The notes beneath the pieces are model-generated. The model was given only the letters and a program-made list of their open reading frames with translations. It was not told the DNA's origin and ran no database searches. Below, piece by piece: positions 10,299-21,999 of a stretch of 64,000 bases of DNA. Within the stretch, counting starts at the first letter, position 1; each line of letters opens with the position of its first letter. The stretch covers positions 124,001-188,000 of the forward strand of contig LATX02000244.1 in NCBI GenBank assembly GCA_001466705.2. Reading direction: 5' to 3'. Made by a program: the position numbers and the translations under genes. This DNA is from Moniliophthora roreri (Eukaryota > Basidiomycota > Agaricomycetes > Agaricales > Marasmiaceae).

Positions 10299-12158
10299 AC
10301 ACCTAAGTAATCAAGACATCAATGTCTTGAGAGGTTTGTTATGTCTCCTCATATGAGGCCCTTATAACTGATGGAGCAAACACAGATGAGTTCAATATAA
10401 ATTCATACTCTGATGAAGAAGATGTCACAGGCATTGTCGAAAGGCTTAGAGTAAGAATTCTTTTTATATTGAAGCTTGGGACTACTAATAATGACTGCTT
10501 GTTAAAAGAGAATTGATGACTGCAGTTGGTATGATGAGAAGAATGTAGTTGGCTGGTTCTGTGTAAATAGGTGAGCTCAGAGTCCAACCTGGGGACAAGA
10601 GCCCTTGGTTTGACATTAATGACAGTCATCAACTCAATGATCAGCTGGATTGTGCAGCTTGCCACATACTGAATGTTTGGTGTAACAAAGAACATCTATG
10701 CAGTACTTGCATCAGAAGAGGGATTGCAAGAACATGCTTCTATTCTTTATCACAGTTGAAAGAGGAGTTAGCAGCTACAACTTGTGTGGCCTATCATCTG
10801 GAAAATTTACCAGCTGACCTGGCAAGTTACATAGAGTTGAGACTCTATTAAACTTGTCAAGGCTGGTTTTTGTGGGTTGTCTTGCTATTGTAACACCATG
10901 AGCCTAAATGTATTGGGTCACTATAGTACAAGACACACTATAACTTGGTGTATTGAGTTCCAGTAAGTTATAACCTCAGTGAAGCTCAATATAATCAGCT
11001 TTTTTGGAGCTGCAACCTACTGTAACCTGATAAAACCAATGAAACCCAGTGTAACCAATTACAAAAGTTACATCAGGCTATAGGGGCTACATTGAGTCAG
11101 TGTTCAGAGCCATATAGATTGATCTGGAACAGGAAATTTTGGGAGGCTGTTAACAAGCAGAAATAATAAGATGATGTCCAGCAATACCTTGTCGAACCAA
11201 GACTACTTAAGCTGTAGATGTGATGCAGTAATTTGTCTAAGATAAGACTAGTGGAACTACCCAAAAGATAACCTTCAAAAGTCTAACTCAGGTTGTTGTG
11301 CAGGTGTGGATCAATGTGATCAGAGTTGCCACACTTAGAATGCCAACAAAACTTTTAGCTAGGTTGATTCTTGCTTATTGAAGCAATCTACTTCAAGGTG
11401 TTCACCTCCAGAGGAGTATATATGGGTTTTAAAAAGAGTTTATATCACAAACACACACAAAACACAAAGAACAGAGTGCACAAAGCACAAACACAAGAGC
11501 TACAGTCCCATACAAAGACTTGATAGCTGATATAGTCTGACCCTATGGAGTTCAAGACTTCTTTAAGACTACTACAGCACACAGTGTACTGGAAAAGGCT
11601 CTAGACCAATTTCTACAAAGAGCTCAGTGCAGGCACACCCTTTGCTAAGACTCTAAGTGTGTCAAAACCTGATACCCAACCACAGGCCACACTCCAAGTG
11701 CCCAAGGCTCCTTCTTAGTGTAAAGTGTCTCTTAGAAAAGTGCTATGATGCACTCAAGATGTTACACTTATCTCTTATGATGCAAGTTCATTATCAGATG
11801 TCTATCTCTCTGAAGTCACTCAGGACCAATCTCTAGGGCCTGAAGTGAGGAAGAAAAACTAGAATGGCACACAAATTTATACACCAAACAAACTCTTCAT
11901 GTATTCACAATCAGAGGGGACAGAGTTACTTGAGTATGTATGAATATCTAGCTGTCCTTATATACAGTCCATGGAATATATCTACAGAAAACTATAAATA
12001 ATGTCCAATAATTCAAGAAATGAATAATGAGTGACTGAGATACTAAGAGAGGGAATAATCAGATGTCATGGAGTCTGGCCACTAGGGTATCTACATCTCC
12101 AGGTGTTCTGGACTCTACAATTTGTATTTTCTCTTTTCTAAGCTGGGTATCTATGAGC
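10299..12158. repeat. Contig-overlap duplicate 1, second copy (1,860 bp)
   Basis: Begins right after the N at 10298 and matches 8438-10297 to its last base; unique sequence resumes at 12159. Most likely an assembly artefact, so open frames here (for example 10339-10695) are duplicates of those at 8478-8834. Confidence 0.9.
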
Positions 12159-12730
12159 AGATGGCTGTATCTGTCCTGTTTCTTTACAGCATTCCCCTTT
12201 CTAGTATCCACACATTAGCAGGGGTCTAGATGCCAAAGCTTCCAAGGTTGGAACATGCTGTTACTGTTCCTATTTTCTTTGACAATGCATGCTTGGTCTT
12301 ATTCAGGACTTCTTATGTATTAGATATTCTTTTTATGTCTCTTTGTATCTGTCTGTAGGTAGTAGATGTCCTTTGGAAGTGATTTCCTTCTTTCCGAGAT
12401 GACTTTGTACCTAGTTAGTTTATCTCATATTGTTTAGCTGCCAGCAACTCTTTATTAAGAGATTGCCTGCTTTGACTTTAATCTGTATATTGACTTCGGA
12501 GGATCATTCTGTGATTGTTCCTGTTCTACATCATTTTTCTGTTTTGATGTCTCCTCTAAGTACCTCTGTACTGTTTGACTGCATGTTGCACCTTGCAAAT
12601 GTTATAGAAAGGTAAAATAGAAATTAAAATCCTATTGGTAGCACTTCAAGAGCTTGGTTAACTAGCCAATGTGTTCATTGGGCCATAGTTAGGTTCCCTA
12701 CAGGTTTCAGGAGTGATCCACTTTGGATCT
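10870..12730. repeat. Contig-overlap duplicate 2, first copy (1,861 bp)
   Basis: Ends at the N at 12731 and matches 12732-14592. It overlaps the second copy of duplicate 1, so part of this sequence is present three times (about 9009-10297, 10870-12158, 12732-14020). Confidence 0.9.
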
Positions 12731-12731
12731 N

Positions 12732-14592
12732 TTGTGGGTTGTCTTGCTATTGTAACACCATGAGCCTAAATGTATTGGGTCACTATAGTACAAGACACAC
12801 TATAACTTGGTGTATTGAGTTCCAGTAAGTTATAACCTCAGTGAAGCTCAATATAATCAGCTTTTTTGGAGCTGCAACCTACTGTAACCTGATAAAACCA
12901 ATGAAACCCAGTGTAACCAATTACAAAAGTTACATCAGGCTATAGGGGCTACATTGAGTCAGTGTTCAGAGCCATATAGATTGATCTGGAACAGGAAATT
13001 TTGGGAGGCTGTTAACAAGCAGAAATAATAAGATGATGTCCAGCAATACCTTGTCGAACCAAGACTACTTAAGCTGTAGATGTGATGCAGTAATTTGTCT
13101 AAGATAAGACTAGTGGAACTACCCAAAAGATAACCTTCAAAAGTCTAACTCAGGTTGTTGTGCAAGTGTGGATCAATGTGATCAGAGTTGCCACACTTAG
13201 AATGCCAACAAAACTCTTAGCTAGGTTGATTCTTGCTTATTGAAGCAATCTACTTCAAGGTGTTCACCTCCAGAGGAGTATATATGGGTTTTAAAAAGAG
13301 TTTATATCACAAACACACACAAAACACAAAGAACAGAGTGCACAAAGCACAAACACAAGAGCTACAGTCCCATACAAAGACTTGATAGCTGATATAGTCT
13401 GACCCTATGGAGTTCAAGACTTCTTTAAGACTACTACAGCACACAGTGTACTGGAAAAGGCTCTAGACCAATTTCTACAAAGAGCTCAGTGCAGGCACAC
13501 CCTTTGCTAAGACTCTAAGTGTGTCAAAACCTGATACCCAACCACAGGCCACACTCCAAGTGCCCAAGGCTCCTTCTTAGTGTAAAGTGTCTCTTAGAAA
13601 AGTGCTATGATGCACTCAAGATGTTACACTTATCTCTTATGATGCAAGTTCATTATCAGATGTCTATCTCTCTGAAGTCACTCAGGACCAATCTCTAGGG
13701 CCTGAAGTGAGGAAGAAAAACTAGAATGGCACACAAATTTATACACCAAACAAACTCTTCATGTATTCACAATCAGAGGGGACAGAGTTACTTGAGTATG
13801 TATGAATATCTAGCTGTCCTTATATACAGTCCATGGAATATATCTACAGAAAACTATAAATAATGTCCAATAATTCAAGAAATGAATAATGAGTGACTGA
13901 GATACTAAGAGAGGGAATAATCAGATGTCATGGAGTCTGGCCACTAGGGTATCTACATCTCCAGGTGTTCTGGACTCTACAATTTGTATTTTCTCTTTTC
14001 TAAGCTGGGTATCTATGAGCAGATGGCTGTATCTGTCCTGTTTCTTTACAGCATTCCCCTTTCTAGTATCCACACATTAGCAGGGGTCTAGATGCCAAAG
14101 CTTCCAAGGTTGGAACATGCTGTTACTGTTCCTATTTTCTTTGACAATGCATGCTTGGTCTTATTCAGGACTTCTTATGTATTAGATATTCTTTTTATGT
14201 CTCTTTGTATCTGTCTGTAGGTAGTAGATGTCCTTTGGAAGTGATTTCCTTCTTTCCGAGATGACTTTGTACCTAGTTAGTTTATCTCATATTGTTTAGC
14301 TGCCAGCAACTCTTTATTAAGAGATTGCCTGCTTTGACTTTAATCTGTATATTGACTTCGGAGGATCATTCTGTGATTGTTCCTGTTCTACATCATTTTT
14401 CTGTTTTGATGTCTCCTCTAAGTACCTCTGTACTGTTTGACTGCATGTTGCACCTTGCAAATGTTATAGAAAGGTAAAATAGAAATTAAAATCCTATTGG
14501 TAGCACTTCAAGAGCTTGGTTAACTAGCCAATGTGTTCATTGGGCCATAGTTAGGTTCCCTACAGGTTTCAGGAGTGATCCACTTTGGATCT
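12732..14592. repeat. Contig-overlap duplicate 2, second copy (1,861 bp)
   Basis: Starts directly after the N at 12731. At both variable sites it carries A (13165) and C (13216), like the first copy and unlike the middle one. Confidence 0.9.
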
Positions 14593-14817
14593 GATACATA
14601 GATAAGTCAGAAAGTACAGCTTAGACACCTCTGTATAGCATATCATATAGGTCTTCATACTTTCCAAGATACCATAGCTTCTCTAAGGCAATGACTAGCA
14701 GACTGGGCCCACTCTAGTCCTTATTACCCATTATCTTGTGTCATATTAAAGTGTTCCAAATCAAAAGTAATGTAAAATGAATAAAAGTGGGTCTTTTCTA
14801 GGCTTGACATATTAGCA
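13096..14817 (+). mobile_element. Long LTR, forward orientation (about 1.72 kb)
   Basis: This is the one uninterrupted copy of the forward block; truncated versions at 9373-10297 and 11234-12730 come from the assembly duplications. It begins TGTCTAAGATAAGACTAG and ends ATATTAGCA, giving the TG...CA ends of an LTR, and along its length it matches the reverse complement of 17421-19135. No 5-bp target duplication was found. Probably a solo LTR or part of a broken element of the same Gypsy family. Confidence 0.65.
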
Positions 14818-15018
14818 GGAGTCACATGGGACTGAATGCTTCAGACTGGAGGAATAAAGGCTCCATGGGCAGCTGATTTTCAAACTCTGCCCTTTTCTTT
14901 CTGACCACTATCATGTCAATGCCAACACCCCATCTCTCCCCAGCCCAAATATCTGCCAGTCTCTCCCACAGCATCATCCTCGAGGCTCTCAAATGTCATC
15001 AAGATTCTCAATGGCACA
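13959..15018. repeat. Contig-overlap duplicate 3, first copy (1,060 bp)
   Basis: Ends at the N at 15019 and matches 15020-16079. Confidence 0.9.
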
Positions 15019-15019
15019 N

Positions 15020-16079
15020 CTCCAGGTGTTCTGGACTCTACAATTTGTATTTTCTCTTTTCTAAGCTGGGTATCTATGAGCAGATGGCTGTATCTGTCCT
15101 GTTTCTTTACAGCATTCCCCTTTCTAGTATCCACACATTAGCAGGGGTCTAGATGCCAAAGCTTCCAAGGTTGGAACATGCTGTTACTGTTCCTATTTTC
15201 TTTGACAATGCATGCTTGGTCTTATTCAGGACTTCTTATGTATTAGATATTCTTTTTATGTCTCTTTGTATCTGTCTGTAGGTAGTAGATGTCCTTTGGA
15301 AGTGATTTCCTTCTTTCCGAGATGACTTTGTACCTAGTTAGTTTATCTCATATTGTTTAGCTGCCAGCAACTCTTTATTAAGAGATTGCCTGCTTTGACT
15401 TTAATCTGTATATTGACTTCGGAGGATCATTCTGTGATTGTTCCTGTTCTACATCATTTTTCTGTTTTGATGTCTCCTCTAAGTACCTCTGTACTGTTTG
15501 ACTGCATGTTGCACCTTGCAAATGTTATAGAAAGGTAAAATAGAAATTAAAATCCTATTGGTAGCACTTCAAGAGCTTGGTTAACTAGCCAATGTGTTCA
15601 TTGGGCCATAGTTAGGTTCCCTACAGGTTTCAGGAGTGATCCACTTTGGATCTGATACATAGATAAGTCAGAAAGTACAGCTTAGACACCTCTGTATAGC
15701 ATATCATATAGGTCTTCATACTTTCCAAGATACCATAGCTTCTCTAAGGCAATGACTAGCAGACTGGGCCCACTCTAGTCCTTATTACCCATTATCTTGT
15801 GTCATATTAAAGTGTTCCAAATCAAAAGTAATGTAAAATGAATAAAAGTGGGTCTTTTCTAGGCTTGACATATTAGCAGGAGTCACATGGGACTGAATGC
15901 TTCAGACTGGAGGAATAAAGGCTCCATGGGCAGCTGATTTTCAAACTCTGCCCTTTTCTTTCTGACCACTATCATGTCAATGCCAACACCCCATCTCTCC
16001 CCAGCCCAAATATCTGCCAGTCTCTCCCACAGCATCATCCTCGAGGCTCTCAAATGTCATCAAGATTCTCAATGGCACA
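15020..16079. repeat. Contig-overlap duplicate 3, second copy (1,060 bp)
   Basis: Starts directly after the N at 15019; unique sequence resumes at 16080. The 61-codon frame at 15353-15538 is a third copy of 12430-12615 and has no independent meaning. Confidence 0.9.
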
Positions 16080-17266
16080 TAATAGGTGTTCTTTCACCAG
16101 GCAAGGTGATTTCCTTCCCCAGTCATTGGGTGCTTCTGACAGCAACTCGTCAAGTGGCAAGACACAACCACAGTCACTTTAACCTCAGTAGCTTGATGTT
16201 GGATTTGGAGACTGTATGTGGTTCTGAGATGTATAGTGTGTACTATAGCAGTGAGTTGTGTATCACACAGGTGAACACTATATGCTCATCTTCCATGTTT
16301 ATAGGATCCCCTTGTCATCTCAAAGCCACACTACTCTCAACATCTCCCCAGTTAGAATGATGAGTAAGCAACACATTCACATGTCATATTGATATCTCAC
16401 CCATGCATATAGGCATGATACCACAAGATCTCAACCTTATATTTGACGTTCAGTAATCTGGGTAAGTGCTTATGCTGAATTGGATTTCATGTAGCTGATC
16501 TCTTGTCAGTAAATGTATTTGATATGATATTCCTGGTTTGTTATTTTCTCACACTCTTGACTGATGATTGCTGTAGACCTCAGTGCTAGTACCTCTATTT
16601 TGTGAGTCTTTTTGTTGATCTGGCCATGCATGCTTGTCACTGATCCATTACTCTTAGGCACAAATACTCTTGTTGTGTACCTGTACACAGTTAGACAAGT
16701 AGAAGATTCAGTCAGACTATTTCCACTATTGTTGTACCTTGGCCTGTATGTATTAGATACTTATAATATATGTTCCAACTTTTAATTTCTTTATTTGGAG
16801 TTGATAGATGGAGACTGAGTAATCTCTTGATATAAGATTATATATGATACTTCAGGATCCATTATAATCACTAGGATTCAATGTAACCACTAGAACTCAA
16901 CATGTCCTACTGAAACTCAACCTAAGTGACAGTAACCCAATATAACCAAGTATGACTTGATGTGAACTTGGGTAACCATCTGTGTCAGTTTATGCAAGTT
17001 CACATTGAGCCTTATGGAGGTTGCAACCTACCCCCCCTCTATGACAATAACCATCTGGAACCAGTAATATTGACTTTGATTGGGTGATATTGACATACAT
17101 AGAGTGATATCAGGTACCTTTGGGTTATGTCACCTGGTAAATTTTCCAGATGATAGCAAAAACAGATAGAGGTGTGATAGAAACTCACCTTGTTTTGCAT
17201 GTGAGCTTCTTAATATTCATTGCTCATTTGAAGGCAAAGAGGATAATAGTTTCCCATTACAATGTA
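16080..17266. other. Island sequence without supported gene
   Basis: CpG-poor, stop-rich sequence. Around 16,860-17,040 there is a run of degenerate units with AACC/AACTCA and CCCAATATAACC, similar in style to the tract at 8,990-9,230. A CCCCCC run lies at about 17,032-17,037. No gene supported. Confidence 0.4.
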
Positions 17267-17423
17267 AGTGTAAAGAGGTGCACACTTGAGATCTGAGGAA
17301 CATAGCATCAGATTGGAGATACAACTAGCTAGCATACAAGATGGATGTAAGAGGATAAGAAGAAGTCCTATACATAAATAAGAAGCTATATATGAGGAGA
17401 ATGAGGTGTGAGAAGCTAACTGG
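17267..17423 (-). repeat. 157-bp direct repeat at left of Gypsy element
   Basis: Matches 26129-26285 in the same orientation with mainly transition differences and no length change. It abuts the CA end of the reverse LTR (17421). On the minus strand it starts GTTAGCTTCTCAC and is exactly what precedes gag at 26.1-26.3 kb, so it is best read as the internal 5' leader of a second, truncated element copy following that LTR. Confidence 0.65.
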
Positions 17424-19135
17424 TAATATGGCAAACCTAGAAAAGACCCAATTTTATTCGTTTACATTACTTTTGAATCAGAACACTATAATATGACATG
17501 AGATAATAGATAATAAGGACTAGAGTGAGCCCAGTCTGCTAGTCATTGCCTTAGAGAAGCTATGGTGCATTGAAAAGTATGAAGAGCTATATGACTATAC
17601 AGAGGTGTCTAAGCTGTACTTCCTGACTTATCTATGTATCAGATCCAAAGCAGATTACTCCTGAAACCTGTAGAGAACCTAACTAGGGCACAATGAATGC
17701 ATTGGCTAGTTAACCAAGCTTTCAAAGTGCTATTAATGGGATTTTATTTTATTTTAACTTTCTATGACATCTGCAAACTGCAAACTGCAGTCAAACAGTA
17801 CAGAGGTACTTAAAAGAGACATCAAAACAGAAAGACAGCTTAGAACAGGAACGATCAAAGAATGATCATCCTCTGAAGTCAATATATGGATCAAAGTCAA
17901 AGCAGACAATCTCTTAATAAAGAGTTCAACAGCAGCAAAAACATATGAAATAACATAACTAAGTGAGAAGTAACCTTGGAAGCTAGAAGACTACTTTCAT
18001 AGGACTGAAGTTACTTAATGAACAGACACAACAACACATACAAAGAATATCTAATGCATATAAAGTCCTAACTAAGACTGAAAGTGCATTGTCAAAAGAG
18101 ATAGGAACAGTAACAGTGTGTTCTGGCCTCAGAAACTCTGGCATCTAGGCCTCTGCTGATGTATAAATGCTAGAGAGAGAAATGCTGTAAGAAATGGGAT
18201 GGATACAGCCATCCACTCATAGATACCTGCTCTAGAAAAGAGAAAATACAAATTATAGAGTCCAGAACACCTGGAGACATAGATACCCATGTGGATATGG
18301 TCAGATACCCTAGTGGCCAGACTCTGTGACATCTGAATATTCCTTCTTTTAGCATCTCTGTCACTTGCTTATTATTTTCTGAATTATCAGACATTATTTC
18401 TAATTTTCTGTAGATATATTCTGTGGACCATATATAAGGACAGCTAGATATGTGTATATACTCAAGTAACTCTGCCCCCTCTGATTGTGAATACATGACA
18501 AGTTTGTTTGGTGTATAATTGCATGTGCCATTCCAGTTTTGCTTCCTCACTTCAGGCCCTGGAGATTGATTCTGAGTGACTTCAGAGAGATAGACATCTG
18601 ATAATGAACTTGCATCATAAGAGATAAGTATAACATCTTGAGTGCATTATAGCACTTTTCTAAGAGACACTTTACACCAAGAAGGAGCCTTGGGCACTTG
18701 GAGTGTGGCCTGTGTTGGGTATCAGGTTGTAACACACTTAGAGTCTTAGCAAGAGGTGTGCTAGGGCCTTTTCCAGTATGCTGTGTGCTGTAGTTGTCTT
18801 AAAGAAGTCTTGAACTCTGTAGGGTCAGACTATATTGGCTACTGAGTCTTTGTATGGGACTGTAGCTCTTGTGTTTGTGCTTAGTGCACTGTGTTCTTTG
18901 TGTTTTGTGTGTGTGTTGTGAAATAAACCCATTTTAAAACCCATCTATACTCATTTGGAGGTGAACACTTTGAAGTAGAACACTTCAATAAGAGAGAATT
19001 AACATAGCTAAGAGTTTTGTTGGCATTCTAAGTGTGGCAATTCTGATCACATTGATCTACACTTGCACAACAACTGGAGATAGAACTTTTGGAGGTTATT
19101 CTTTGGGTAGTTTTCCACTAGTCTTATCTTAGACA
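17421..19135 (-). mobile_element. Long LTR, reverse orientation (about 1.7 kb); 3' LTR of the Gypsy element
   Basis: Read on the minus strand it begins TGTCTAAGATAAGACTAG and ends CATATTACCA. It is the inverted match of the forward LTR at 13096-14817. After removing the assembly duplication it lies directly downstream of the integrase region of the minus-strand Gypsy element, where a 3' LTR belongs. Confidence 0.65.
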
Positions 19136-19211
19136 AGTTACTGGAATCAGAGGAGGATCATTTGAGGAGAACAGCCAGTCTTTAACTTGAACATTGACAT
19201 CCCTATAGAAG
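17492..19211. repeat. Contig-overlap duplicate 4, first copy (1,720 bp)
   Basis: Ends at the N at 19212 and matches 19213-20932. Confidence 0.9.
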
Positions 19212-19212
19212 N

Positions 19213-20932
19213 TATGACATGAGATAATAGATAATAAGGACTAGAGTGAGCCCAGTCTGCTAGTCATTGCCTTAGAGAAGCTATGGTGCATTGAAAAGTA
19301 TGAAGAGCTATATGACTATACAGAGGTGTCTAAGCTGTACTTCCTGACTTATCTATGTATCAGATCCAAAGCAGATTACTCCTGAAACCTGTAGAGAACC
19401 TAACTAGGGCACAATGAATGCATTGGCTAGTTAACCAAGCTTTCAAAGTGCTATTAATGGGATTTTATTTTATTTTAACTTTCTATGACATCTGCAAACT
19501 GCAAACTGCAGTCAAACAGTACAGAGGTACTTAAAAGAGACATCAAAACAGAAAGACAGCTTAGAACAGGAACGATCAAAGAATGATCATCCTCTGAAGT
19601 CAATATATGGATCAAAGTCAAAGCAGACAATCTCTTAATAAAGAGTTCAACAGCAGCAAAAACATATGAAATAACATAACTAAGTGAGAAGTAACCTTGG
19701 AAGCTAGAAGACTACTTTCATAGGACTGAAGTTACTTAATGAACAGACACAACAACACATACAAAGAATATCTAATGCATATAAAGTCCTAACTAAGACT
19801 GAAAGTGCATTGTCAAAAGAGATAGGAACAGTAACAGTGTGTTCTGGCCTCAGAAACTCTGGCATCTAGGCCTCTGCTGATGTATAAATGCTAGAGAGAG
19901 AAATGCTGTAAGAAATGGGATGGATACAGCCATCCACTCATAGATACCTGCTCTAGAAAAGAGAAAATACAAATTATAGAGTCCAGAACACCTGGAGACA
20001 TAGATACCCATGTGGATATGGTCAGATACCCTAGTGGCCAGACTCTGTGACATCTGAATATTCCTTCTTTTAGCATCTCTGTCACTTGCTTATTATTTTC
20101 TGAATTATCAGACATTATTTCTAATTTTCTGTAGATATATTCTGTGGACCATATATAAGGACAGCTAGATATGTGTATATACTCAAGTAACTCTGCCCCC
20201 TCTGATTGTGAATACATGACAAGTTTGTTTGGTGTATAATTGCATGTGCCATTCCAGTTTTGCTTCCTCACTTCAGGCCCTGGAGATTGATTCTGAGTGA
20301 CTTCAGAGAGATAGACATCTGATAATGAACTTGCATCATAAGAGATAAGTATAACATCTTGAGTGCATTATAGCACTTTTCTAAGAGACACTTTACACCA
20401 AGAAGGAGCCTTGGGCACTTGGAGTGTGGCCTGTGTTGGGTATCAGGTTGTAACACACTTAGAGTCTTAGCAAGAGGTGTGCTAGGGCCTTTTCCAGTAT
20501 GCTGTGTGCTGTAGTTGTCTTAAAGAAGTCTTGAACTCTGTAGGGTCAGACTATATTGGCTACTGAGTCTTTGTATGGGACTGTAGCTCTTGTGTTTGTG
20601 CTTAGTGCACTGTGTTCTTTGTGTTTTGTGTGTGTGTTGTGAAATAAACCCATTTTAAAACCCATCTATACTCATTTGGAGGTGAACACTTTGAAGTAGA
20701 ACACTTCAATAAGAGAGAATTAACATAGCTAAGAGTTTTGTTGGCATTCTAAGTGTGGCAATTCTGATCACATTGATCTACACTTGCACAACAACTGGAG
20801 ATAGAACTTTTGGAGGTTATTCTTTGGGTAGTTTTCCACTAGTCTTATCTTAGACAAGTTACTGGAATCAGAGGAGGATCATTTGAGGAGAACAGCCAGT
20901 CTTTAACTTGAACATTGACATCCCTATAGAAG
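19213..20932. repeat. Contig-overlap duplicate 4, second copy (1,720 bp)
   Basis: Starts directly after the N at 19212 and runs into the integrase end of the Gypsy element. The pairs of 67-, 126- and 62-codon frames in both copies are the same sequence seen twice. Confidence 0.9.
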
Positions 20933-21900
20933 CAATAATACTGTTCATTATGTGAAAACAGATGTGAGGCAGTGCCTTAGACCAACCCTTTTGATTACAC
21001 TTGACATGGAAATGAATACTCTGGTTGATGGTCCAGTTGCTCCTTTTGGAGATGCCATCTGTCTCTGGATGAAAGGCTGAAGATATCTTCAGGTCAATCC
21101 CCACCAAGTAGTGTAGTGCACACCAGAATTTAGACATGAAAAGTTTGTCACAGTCAGAGACAATGTTGGAAGGAAGTCCATTCTCGCAGTACCACTGATC
21201 AAAGAACAGTGCAGCAAACTCTTCTGCTGTAGTGCTCATGTGACAAGGTATCAGTCAAATGTTGGAGTGCAGTTGGTCAGTAATGGATGCAATGGAATTG
21301 AAACCTTGATCCTCTAGTAAGAGTCTAATAAAATCAATACCAATAGAGTCACATCTGCAGTTGGGTACTGGCAGTGGGTGTAGAGGACCTTTTGATGACT
21401 TCCCATAGCTCTTATTGCACTGACAAGCATCACAGCCAGAAACATAGGCTCAGTACAGGTTGTGGCACATCCCAGGCCAGAAATAAGAATCCTTAAGCAA
21501 GGCATAGCATTTATCAGCACCAAAGTGTCCAGCAGAGTTGTGAGCCAGTTGGTATAAGTTTTCGCATAGATTCTTTGTCTTGGGAATGACAAGCCTGTCA
21601 ATAATGTACTATATACTGTTATGAAGAGAAACACCAGGAACATTTTCAGAGAGCTTAGTGCAAAAATCATCTGTTGAGTGCCCAGATTTGATATTGTTCA
21701 GGAATGTTCTATCAGTGGAAATTTCCATTACAGAGTTGACTAATAGCCAACCATAGTAAAGCTCTACAGGGCTGACAGCAGCCACAGGTGGAGACATGAT
21801 TTCCAAAGGATAGCAATGAGGAGGTACATGGGAAAGAGCATCAGCAGCTGTATTTTTAGTCCCTTTTATATAGCCAATGATTAATTCAAACTGTAAGAGA
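20868..21900 (-). pseudogene. Gypsy integrase (decayed)
   Basis: Fragments in two or more frames carry the order of a retroviral-type integrase: an HHCC zinc-binding part (GHFGADKCYALL near 21,520, then CDACQCNK near 21,420), a central core with GIDFI, VSDCDKLFMSKFW and FHPETDG, and the follow-on SxRSN. Several stops break it. The catalytic Glu expected in DGxSERxN is Lys (AAA at 21047-21045), and the usual SDRD is SDCD, both explained by C-to-T or G-to-A change. Non-functional. Confidence 0.85.
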
Positions 21901-21999
21901 AATTCTTGCCACTACAGCTGATGTCTACTCAGATCTTTCTGTGTGTTGAAATTCTCAAGGGTGCAGTAGTTGGTCATAACATAAATAGTAGACTCTAAA

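Noticed and set aside
8478..10695. Identical 118-codon minus-strand frames at 8478 and 10339
   Set aside because: Assembly duplicate; no family features and the neighbouring frames are stop-rich.
12430..15538. Identical 61-codon frames at 12430, 14292 and 15353
   Set aside because: They are the same DNA present three times through contig overlap, in CpG-depleted non-coding sequence (LTR interior).
8438..20932. Large tandem repeats as true satellite or CRISPR-like arrays
   Set aside because: All four duplications meet exactly at an N; an assembly cause is far simpler, and there is no short repeat-spacer pattern.
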